Origin: a virus
Virus record (IMG/VR): IMGVR_UViG_3300023178_000204
Span: 1 to 28,135 of that record
Length of the DNA: 28,135 bases
Strand: one strand, 5' to 3'
Below the pieces are notes generated by a model. The model was not told the DNA's origin. It saw nothing but the letters and a program-made list of their open reading frames with translations, and did not search any database. Positions 22,703-28,135 of the stretch are shown piece by piece (positions within the stretch are counted from its first letter, which is position 1; each line of letters opens with the position of its first letter). The translations under genes were made by a program, and so were the position numbers.

Positions 22703-24136
22703 ATGGCTCTCAATCCATTTTTTCTACAAGGTTCTCAGAGTGAGCAATTTCTTGTCCAAGATCTAATAAATGAACAATTGAGGATTTATGGAGTAGAAGT
22801 TTATTATCTACCTAGAAAGGCATTTAGAACTGATGATATTATTAGAGAAGTTCAATCTTCCAAATTTGACGATTCCTTTTTAATAGAAGCATATATTAAT
22901 AACTATGATGGATATGCTCCTGATAGTGATATCATGAGCAAATTTGGATTGAGATTAAAAAATGAAATTTCATTAACACTTTCTAGAGAAAGATTTGAAG
23001 AATTTATTTCACCATTTTTGGAAGGTATTGCTGCCGGACTTAGAGAAGGAAAAACTGGAGAAGAATATGATTTGAATACAATTACAAGACCACTTGAAGG
23101 GGATTTGATTTATTTTCCATTGGGAGAAAGACTCTTTGAAGTTAAAAGAGTAGAGTTTGAAAAACCATTTTATCAATTGGGAAAAAATTACATTTATGAA
23201 TTGAATTGTGAATTGTATGAATATGAAAATGAGGAAATTAATACTAGTGTGGAAGAAGTTGATAATACTGTAGAAGATGAAGGATATATCACAACTGTCA
23301 AACTTGCAGGATATGCTTTAGATGCGACTGCAAATGCAGTTCTATCAATAGGTGCAGTCAATGAGATATTTTTAAATAATGATGGCAGTGGATATATAAC
23401 GACTCCGACCATAGAATTTTCAGATCCTCCAAATGTTTCTGCAGGAAATCAAAGAGCTACGGCAGTAGCAATTACAACTAGTGTAGCAAATGTTCAATCA
23501 ATAGATAGAATTGAAATAACAAATGCAGGTAGTGGATACCTCGAACCACCAACAATAACAATCTCTGGTGGTGGAGGAATTGGTGCTGCTGCAACATGTT
23601 CAATTGGGTCTACTCAAGCATCTGTTCAAGCAATTAATATTATTGTTGGTGGATCTGGATATGCAGCACCTCCAGAAGTTACAATGAGTTCACCTTCTGT
23701 TGGAACTACAGCAACTGGAGTAGCAATATTGAGAGACGGTTCTGTCGAATCTATTAGATTAACTAATGCAGGATTAGGATATACAGAAGCACCCACGGTC
23801 AGTATTGCTGGTGTTTCTACTGTTGGTGTAGGAACATTTGTATATAATGAATTAATCACTGGACAAACTTCTGGTGTTACTGCAAAGGTACGTGATTTTA
23901 GAGCAATTTATAATTCATTAGATCAAGCGATAGATGTTGATTTAAAAGTATATCTAAATACTGGTAAATTCTATCAAAACGAAATTATTGTTGGATCTAT
24001 ATCATCTGCAAGATATTTGGTACAATCTCATGATTTAGATAGTTTTGAAGATGAATATGACAGTAATGAAGAATTTGAAACTGAAGCAGATAACATATTA
24101 GATTTTACTGAAAGCAATCCCTTTGGAGAATATTGA
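22703..24136 (+). CDS. gp14: Neck protein gp14 with inserted GSGY beta repeats
   Basis: Encodes 477 residues, almost twice T4 gp14 (256). The N-terminal 175 residues are gp14-like: NPFFLQGSQSEQFLVQDLIN (4-23), GVEVYYLPRK (30-39), FDDSFLIEAYINNYDGY (55-71), MSKFGLRLKNEISLTLSRER (78-97), RPLEGDLIYFPL, KPFYQLGKNYIYELNCELYE. After an acidic linker (178-194), residues 218-372 carry four repeats with Ser/Leu-Gly-Tyr at 229, 277, 318 and 358, each followed by P-P/A-P-x-(I/V) and Gly/Ala-rich turns. The C-terminus has a GQTSGVTAKVRDF unit (387-399) and ends SNPFGEY, the expected gp14-type tail. In T4 gp14 forms the outer neck ring; here the repeats probably project from the neck, which is inference. 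It lies five bases after gp13 and overlaps gp15. Confidence 0.92.
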   Translation: MALNPFFLQGSQSEQFLVQDLINEQLRIYGVEVYYLPRKAFRTDDIIREVQSSKFDDSFLIEAYINNYDGYAPDSDIMSKFGLRLKNEISLTLSRERFEEFISPFLEGIAAGLREGKTGEEYDLNTITRPLEGDLIYFPLGERLFEVKRVEFEKPFYQLGKNYIYELNCELYEYENEEINTSVEEVDNTVEDEGYITTVKLAGYALDATANAVLSIGAVNEIFLNNDGSGYITTPTIEFSDPPNVSAGNQRATAVAITTSVANVQSIDRIEITNAGSGYLEPPTITISGGGGIGAAATCSIGSTQASVQAINIIVGGSGYAAPPEVTMSSPSVGTTATGVAILRDGSVESIRLTNAGLGYTEAPTVSIAGVSTVGVGTFVYNELITGQTSGVTAKVRDFRAIYNSLDQAIDVDLKVYLNTGKFYQNEIIVGSISSARYLVQSHDLDSFEDEYDSNEEFETEADNILDFTESNPFGEY

Positions 24137-24936
24137 TGTTAGGAACTTACTTTTATCACGAGATCATACGTAAAACTATTATCGGTTTTGGAACTCTTTT
24201 CAACGATATTAGTATAAGACATCTTGATAGTAGTAATAATATTATCGATGAAACTAAAGTTGGATTGTCTTATGGACCAATGCAAAAGTTTCTTGCAAAA
24301 ATTCAAGAACAGGCAGAGTTAAGTAAATCTGTAGCATTGAATCTTCCGAGAATGTCATTTGAAATGACTGGAATACAATATGATTCTGCAAGAAAAACTG
24401 GAGTAACTCAAACATTTAAAGCATGTGACGATGAGGGTGGCATAAAAAAGGTTTTCATGCCTGTTCCATATAACATTACATTTGAATTGAACATTTTCTG
24501 TAAATTAAATGATGACGCCCTTCAAATCGTTGAGCAAATACTTCCCTTTTTTCAACCATCATTTAATTTGACTGTAGATTTAGCAGAATCTATTGGAGAA
24601 AAAAAAGATATTCCAATTATTTTGGATAGTATAGATTTTCAGGATGATTATGAGGGATCTTTCCAAACAAGAAGAGCACTCATTTATACTTTAAGATTTA
24701 CTGCAAAAACATATGTCTTCGGACCAATATCTGATAGTACAGATGGACTTATTAAGAAAGTTCAAGTTGATACATATACTAGTACAAATACAAAATCTGC
24801 AAAACGTGAAATGAGATATACTGTTGTTCCAGATCCAATAGACGCTGGACCGGAAGATGACTTTGGATTTACTGAGAATTGGGAACTTTTGGGAGACTCT
24901 AAAGATTTTAGTCCAACAAGAAAAACTGATATCTGA
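24136..24936 (+). CDS. gp15: Tail sheath stabilizer and completion protein gp15 (tail terminator)
   Basis: Encodes 266 residues (T4 gp15 has 272). Gp15 caps the tail tube and sheath as a hexamer and joins the tail to the gp13/gp14 neck. Hallmarks are LGTYFYHEIIRKTIIGFGTL (2-21), FNDISIRH, SYGPMQKFLAKIQEQ, LPRMSFEMTGIQYDSARK, PVPYNITFELNIF, EQILPFFQPSFNLTVDL, and QTRRALIYTLRFTAKTYVFG. I chose the ATG at 24136 (sharing one base with the gp14 stop, TGATG) rather than the TTG one codon upstream, because GGAGA at 24125-24129 is well spaced for it. The C-terminal tail contains PDPIDAGPEDDFGFTENWE, acidic and probably flexible. Confidence 0.93.
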   Translation: MLGTYFYHEIIRKTIIGFGTLFNDISIRHLDSSNNIIDETKVGLSYGPMQKFLAKIQEQAELSKSVALNLPRMSFEMTGIQYDSARKTGVTQTFKACDDEGGIKKVFMPVPYNITFELNIFCKLNDDALQIVEQILPFFQPSFNLTVDLAESIGEKKDIPIILDSIDFQDDYEGSFQTRRALIYTLRFTAKTYVFGPISDSTDGLIKKVQVDTYTSTNTKSAKREMRYTVVPDPIDAGPEDDFGFTENWELLGDSKDFSPTRKTDI

Positions 24937-24941
24937 TTACT

Positions 24942-25361
24942 ATGAAAAATAATTATGAATCAATCGATGATGCACTCAACACAACGAGTGATATTGTTGA
25001 ATCAAAACCAACACCTAAACCAGAGGTTGTTAAGTCTAAAGAAGTAGACATTGAAAAAGACTATGAATATAGTCGTGCTAACCTCTACTCCCTCATAGAG
25101 AAGGGTCAGGAGGCAATCAATGGCATTATGGAGGTTGCAGGTGAAGGTGGCAGTCCAAGGGCATATGAGGTCGCAGGACAGTTGATTAAGAGTGTTGCAG
25201 ACACCACTGATAAGTTGATTGATCTTCAGAAGAAACTCAAAGACGTTGAGGATGATTCTAAGAAGACTACAAACAATGTTACTAATAATGCAGTTTTTGT
25301 GGGTTCTACTTCAGAACTTCAAAAAATGCTGAAGCAAGGTTTTCTAAATAATAAAGAGTAA
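24942..25361 (+). CDS. gp16: Small terminase subunit gp16
   Basis: Encodes 139 residues (T4 gp16 has 164), in the expected place after gp15. Gp16 regulates the gp17 ATPase/nuclease and promotes packaging initiation. The core is RANLYSLIEKGQEAINGIME (45-64) followed by AYEVAGQLIKSVADTTDKLI (74-93) and DLQKKLKDVEDD. These are two long amphipathic helices that fit the antiparallel coiled-coil core of T4-type gp16 ring subunits. The first 40 residues are acidic and Pro/Lys-rich, probably disordered, and the C-terminus (VFVGSTSELQKMLKQG) is the typical small-terminase tail. No Shine-Dalgarno is visible ahead of the ATG, five bases after gp15. Base composition rises in G+C here: one sampled 60-base line (25081) is 50%, against 20% in a sampled line of the giant gene (6841). 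Confidence 0.85.
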   Translation: MKNNYESIDDALNTTSDIVESKPTPKPEVVKSKEVDIEKDYEYSRANLYSLIEKGQEAINGIMEVAGEGGSPRAYEVAGQLIKSVADTTDKLIDLQKKLKDVEDDSKKTTNNVTNNAVFVGSTSELQKMLKQGFLNNKE

Positions 25362-25376
25362 CTTACTTTTTTATTA

Positions 25377-27200
25377 ATGAAAAAGTGTAAGCAGGGATAC
25401 TATTATTGTTACACCGAAAAGAAGTGTAAGAAGATACCTATGGGATATCATCTAGGTGCTCGTGGTTATCTTGCAAAAGATAACGATAATGACAATGAGG
25501 GTGAAGATACCACTAAAAATGGTAACGGCGATGGCAATGGTAGTAACGGCAATGGTGGTGGAACCGTAAGTGAAGAGGGACTCCGTGATTGGTTCGGAAA
25601 GTCTAAATCAAAAGATGGTAAAAGGGGTTGGGTCAACGTTGTAACGGGTGGAACCTGTGCAAGTGATGAACCTGGTGAAGGAACTCCAAAATGCGTCTCT
25701 TCTGCCAAGAGAGCATCAATGACTAAAGCAGAAAGACTCTCCGCTCAGAGAAGAAAAAAGAAGGCAGATCCAGGACAACAGCAAAAATCTGGTGCTGCAA
25801 AACCAACATATGTTTCAACAGACTCTAAGAAGAAAATGAAAAAAGAGGAAGTAGAAGTAACTGAAGCAAAAGATAAAAAAGGTAAGGGTAGTGGATCTAA
25901 AGATGCTTGTTACCATAAGGTCAAGTCTCGTTATTCTGTATGGCCTTCTGCATATGCCTCAGGTGCTCTGGTTAAGTGCCGTAAGGTTGGTGCTGCCAAC
26001 TGGGGAAATAAATCAGAATCTGTAGAATTTTCTAATTGGAGAGATGATTTTAAGGCAACTGAATATGAGTTCACTGATATTATCAAACCAGAACCAATTA
26101 AGGGTGGAGTAATTGAAGAAGGTTCTTTCAGCATTGATCCCAAAGCACATAGACAAGCGCAAAGAGAAAAGAAAATTAGAGATAGAACTAAAACAGGAGA
26201 TGAAGGATCTTCAATAGCAAAGACAAAAACAAAAGGTCCTGACCTGATGGGTGAGGAGCAGATTGAAGAAGGTCAGAAGTGTTGGAAGGGATATGAAAAG
26301 AAAGGCACTAAAAAGATGTTTGGTAAGACCTATAACAACTGTGTCAAGAAAGAAGATGCAGACCTAGAGCAGATGCAGAAAGATGCTGCTGCTAATCGTG
26401 ATAGAGCAGCAAAGGCAAAGAAGAATACTGTAACCAAAGGTTCTGCTGCTTTTGCCGCTGCTAAGGTTGCAGATGATGTAAAGAAGGCAGCAAGAACTGG
26501 TCCCCAACAACATAAAGGACCCAGAACTGGTGTGAAAAGAATTCAAAAAGAGGGTTATGGAGTTGGTCAAGTTGACCAGAAAGTTGGTGCTGTCACTGCT
26601 ATTCCTAAGAAAGAGCAGGATGCTGCAAAAGCAAGATTACTTGCAAAAGCAAAAGCAAAACGTGAGAAAATGAAAGAAGAAAATGAAATCGATGAGGCAA
26701 AGCACACACCAACAAAATCAGATTTAGAATCAAAAATCGGTGGAGGCAACCTCAAGAAACTTTCAAAAAAAGCATCAACAAGAATTGATTATGATGTTGA
26801 CGGTGATGTAGATCCACAAGATAAAGTTGAGAAGTCAAAAGGTGATTATGGTGAGGAACTTCCAACTCCATTTGGTAAGTTTAGAACTGGAGATTCTAAA
26901 AAGGTAAAAGTTAAAAAAGAAAGTCTTGCAAATTGGAGAAACGAAATTGAAGAAGGAGCAGCATGGACAAAAAAGTCCGGTAAGTCCGAGTCAGGCGGAC
27001 TTAATGAGAAGGGCAGGAAGTCCTATGAGAGAGAAAATCCAGGAAGCGACCTTAAGGCACCTTCAAAGAAAGTTGGGAACCCTCGTAGAAAGAGTTTTTG
27101 TGCGAGAATGAAAGGTATGAAGAAGAAACTAACTAGTAGTAAGACTGCTAATGATCCTGATAGCAGAATCAATAAGTCCCTTAGAGCTTGGAACTGCTGA
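25377..27200 (+). CDS. Lys-rich modular protein with four prohead-protease-like sites; possible internal-head polyprotein
   Basis: Encodes 607 residues, strongly basic, with alternating Cys-containing modules and low-complexity linkers. The order is: KKCKQGYYYCYTEKKCKKIP at 2-21; an Asp/Asn/Gly linker (34-63); a GLRDWFGKSKSKDGKRGWVN module with two Cys (68-106); a Cys module with SRYSVWPSAYASGALVKCRK (178-203); SNWRDDF (219-225); KCWKGYEKKGTKKMFGKTYN with NNC (301-322); an Ala/Lys-rich stretch (335-435); a canonical EF-hand loop at 471-482 (DYDVDGDVDPQD); and a Cys-containing C-terminus (FCARMKGMKKKLTSSKTAND). Four sites fit the T4 gp21 rule I/L-x-E then G or A: after residues 248, 298, 440 and 526. 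The start ATG follows a T-rich 15-base gap. Gene 17 should follow gp16 in T4, so this is an insertion. Function is not established; a packaged internal protein is my inference. Confidence 0.75.
   Translation: MKKCKQGYYYCYTEKKCKKIPMGYHLGARGYLAKDNDNDNEGEDTTKNGNGDGNGSNGNGGGTVSEEGLRDWFGKSKSKDGKRGWVNVVTGGTCASDEPGEGTPKCVSSAKRASMTKAERLSAQRRKKKADPGQQQKSGAAKPTYVSTDSKKKMKKEEVEVTEAKDKKGKGSGSKDACYHKVKSRYSVWPSAYASGALVKCRKVGAANWGNKSESVEFSNWRDDFKATEYEFTDIIKPEPIKGGVIEEGSFSIDPKAHRQAQREKKIRDRTKTGDEGSSIAKTKTKGPDLMGEEQIEEGQKCWKGYEKKGTKKMFGKTYNNCVKKEDADLEQMQKDAAANRDRAAKAKKNTVTKGSAAFAAAKVADDVKKAARTGPQQHKGPRTGVKRIQKEGYGVGQVDQKVGAVTAIPKKEQDAAKARLLAKAKAKREKMKEENEIDEAKHTPTKSDLESKIGGGNLKKLSKKASTRIDYDVDGDVDPQDKVEKSKGDYGEELPTPFGKFRTGDSKKVKVKKESLANWRNEIEEGAAWTKKSGKSESGGLNEKGRKSYERENPGSDLKAPSKKVGNPRRKSFCARMKGMKKKLTSSKTANDPDSRINKSLRAWNC
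26787..26822 (+). other. EF-hand-type calcium-binding loop
   Basis: Twelve residues (471-482 of the 607-residue protein) read DYDVDGDVDPQD. This fits the EF-hand loop rule: Asp at 1, 3 and 5, Gly at 6, Val at 8 and an acidic residue at 12. The flanking helices of a full EF hand are not obvious, since basic KKLSKKASTRI precedes and QDKVEKSKGDY follows, so it may be a dockerin-like or isolated loop. Confidence 0.6.
26981..27003 (+). repeat. 8-bp perfect inverted repeat in the modular gene
   Basis: TAAGTCCG (26981-26988) and CGGACTTA (26996-27003) pair perfectly around a 7-base loop. An extra AAGTCCG copy at 26972-26978 could compete for the same right arm, giving two alternative hairpins. It is fully coding, and no regulatory role is demonstrated. 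Confidence 0.55.
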
Positions 27201-27201
27201 T

Positions 27202-27510
27202 ATGAAAAACTTTAAACAATTTCTTTCAGAAAGCATCACTATTAATGGTGATTTTAACGGAACACTAACTTACGGAGGTGCACCTGCCCAAGAACAGACA
27301 CAAGAGTCATTCTATGCTGATGTTGTCTGGGAAGGTAAAATCTACCGTCTAGAAGTAGAAGGTAGCATGATGAATAAAAATGAACTTGCAGAACATATTC
27401 AGGGTGAGTATCCTGGAGCAATTGTTCACCAGATTTATCCTCGTGTAGAATCTAATAGAATTAAAAGTTCTTCAAGGTATCAACCAGAAAAATTAACTTG
27501 GAGTGACTGA
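27202..27510 (+). CDS. Small protein with T4-like capsid targeting sequence, 102 aa (putative internal head protein)
   Basis: The ATG at 27202 is chosen because it starts one base after the previous stop and gives MKNFKQFLSES. An in-frame ATG at 27151 would overlap the upstream gene by 50 bases and bury this peptide. MKNFKQFLSE closely matches the T4 internal-protein capsid targeting sequence (MKTYQEFIAE in IPIII), which directs proteins into the prohead core and is removed by protease gp21 after the Glu. The remaining 92 residues have ITINGDFNGTLTYGG, then YADVVWEGKIYRLEVEG and NELAEHIQGEYPGAIVHQIY, a mixed alpha/beta pattern with no enzyme motif. Small proteins of this type occur near the terminase genes in T4-like marine phages as I recall them. 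The stop shares its A with the next start (TGATG). Confidence 0.8.
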   Translation: MKNFKQFLSESITINGDFNGTLTYGGAPAQEQTQESFYADVVWEGKIYRLEVEGSMMNKNELAEHIQGEYPGAIVHQIYPRVESNRIKSSSRYQPEKLTWSD

Positions 27511-28135
27511 TGGCACAGTGGAATAAGGATACACAAGCATATCTAAATCAAACAAAGACAAACTTTGAAGTTTATATGTGTGCCGATAAGTATGGCAACA
27601 TTGGTGCTTGTGGTGGGGATACACAATTTGATCTAAATGTTGCTGCTGGTATTACAACCCAGATTGCAAACGTTCATAAGTTTGGTGCAGTTCTTACTAG
27701 TTCAGCAGATTATGATACTGTTTGGACTGAAGGAGGAGCATATACATTCCCATCCACGGCAGGAATTGTTACAGTAACTTCCAGTTCTTCTCAAGATGAT
27801 AGTGGAGGAACGGGAGCACTTACAGTCAGACTTCAAGGTCTTGATGCAAACTACAATGAAGTAGAAGAAGATTTTACTCTTAATGGAACTGTCGGTGTTG
27901 CTGGAACGGTAGAATTTTTAAGAACTCATAGAGCATTTATTCTTACTGGTAACAATGACAATAATAACGTAGGTACTATTAACTTCACTCATAGTGTTGG
28001 AGTTACTTGTCAGATTGCAGCGGGAATGGGTCAATCTCAAGTTACTTTCTATACTGTTCCCGCAGGTAAGAGTGGTTATCTTAGAGCATTTGCTGCAACG
28101 ATGAATAAAAACCAAGAAAACACTGTTAGATTATT
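27510..28135 (+). CDS. Beta-rich virion protein, 3'-truncated by window edge
   Basis: The ATG at 27510 overlaps the preceding TGA and has a good ribosome site (GGAG at 27500, six bases away). The frame is open to the window end, so at least 208 residues are seen. It begins MAQWNKDTQAYLNQTKTNFE and contains STAGIVTVTSSSSQDDSGGT, then GALTVRLQGLDANYNEVEED and FTLNGTVGVAGTVEFLRTHR, then AAGMGQSQVTFYTVPAGKSG. The pattern (SSS-x-x-D-x-x-GTGA-x-T-V-x-GLD-x-x-Y-x-E, LNGT, G-x-GQ-x-x-x-x-YTVPAG) is widespread in phage virion proteins, mostly annotated only as structural or hypothetical. A surface-exposed head decoration or fibre-associated role is plausible but not shown. The large terminase gene 17 is expected further downstream. 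Confidence 0.85.
   Translation, partial: MAQWNKDTQAYLNQTKTNFEVYMCADKYGNIGACGGDTQFDLNVAAGITTQIANVHKFGAVLTSSADYDTVWTEGGAYTFPSTAGIVTVTSSSSQDDSGGTGALTVRLQGLDANYNEVEEDFTLNGTVGVAGTVEFLRTHRAFILTGNNDNNNVGTINFTHSVGVTCQIAAGMGQSQVTFYTVPAGKSGYLRAFAATMNKNQENTVRL

Noticed and set aside
24133-24135. TTG as the gp15 start
   Set aside because: The next codon is ATG at 24136, which is better spaced from GGAGA and couples to the gp14 stop.
25354-25361. AT-rich TCTAAATA-like sequence before the modular gene after gp16
   Set aside because: Only about six of eight bases match the late box and it overlaps the end of gp16. It is not strong enough to call a promoter.
26926-27111. Plus-strand open frame of 61 codons within the modular gene
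   Set aside because: It is out of frame with a gene that has recognisable conserved modules throughout, and it has no ribosome site.
27151-27153. Upstream in-frame ATG for the 102-residue protein
   Set aside because: It would overlap the previous gene by 50 bases and add 17 residues before the capsid-targeting-like peptide, which is expected at the very N-terminus.
1-28135. Search for tRNA genes, host-derived metabolic genes, transposases, integrase or attachment sites
   Set aside because: None was seen; the window is almost entirely structural coding sequence on one strand.

Overview
The window is part of the late structural region of a marine T4-like myovirus, of the cyanomyovirus or pelagimyovirus type. 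Support comes from the gene order (baseplate wedge gp8, large baseplate/fibre proteins, then neck gp13, gp14, gp15 and small terminase gp16), the low G+C, two T4-type late promoters (TATAAATA), almost no intergenic DNA, and every gene on the + strand. No host-derived metabolic gene, tRNA or integrase is present, so the host (picocyanobacterium or SAR11-type) cannot be told from this window.

Layout. Positions 2-11134 hold a giant structural gene. It is already open at the window's left edge, so its start lies outside, and at least 3710 residues are visible. It sits where T4 has gene 7 and is a string of repeated beta-type modules with a PA14-like and a YHYH-like domain. A late promoter then drives gp8 (11174-12727), followed by a 2506-residue DUF4815-type baseplate/fibre protein (12734-20254) and a 65-residue coiled-coil protein (20251-20448). 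A short spacer carries a hairpin and a second late promoter. After it come a small beta-domain protein (20504-20839), a short fibre-like protein (20839-21855), gp13 (21855-22697), gp14 (22703-24136), gp15 (24136-24936) and gp16 (24942-25361). The last three genes lie where T4 passes directly from 16 to 17: a Lys-rich modular protein (25377-27200), a 102-residue protein starting with a capsid-targeting-like peptide (27202-27510), and a beta-rich virion protein cut by the right edge (27510-28135).

How they work together. The left two thirds builds the baseplate and its attached fibres. The middle builds the neck and tail terminator that join head to tail, and gp16 belongs to the DNA-packaging motor. 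The genes after gp16 look head-associated. One carries four sites matching the T4 prohead-protease rule (I/L-x-E, then G or A), and the next starts like T4 internal proteins. Together they suggest a proteolytically processed internal-head cargo, which is the most interesting hypothesis here.

The same small beta modules (the Gly-Ser-Gly-Tyr repeat and the GQTSG motif) recur in the giant protein, gp8, the DUF4815 protein and gp14, so one repeat family has been inserted into baseplate and neck proteins alike. There is no stretch of 300 bases without a gene; the longest gaps are 55 bases (20449-20503) and 39 bases (11135-11173).
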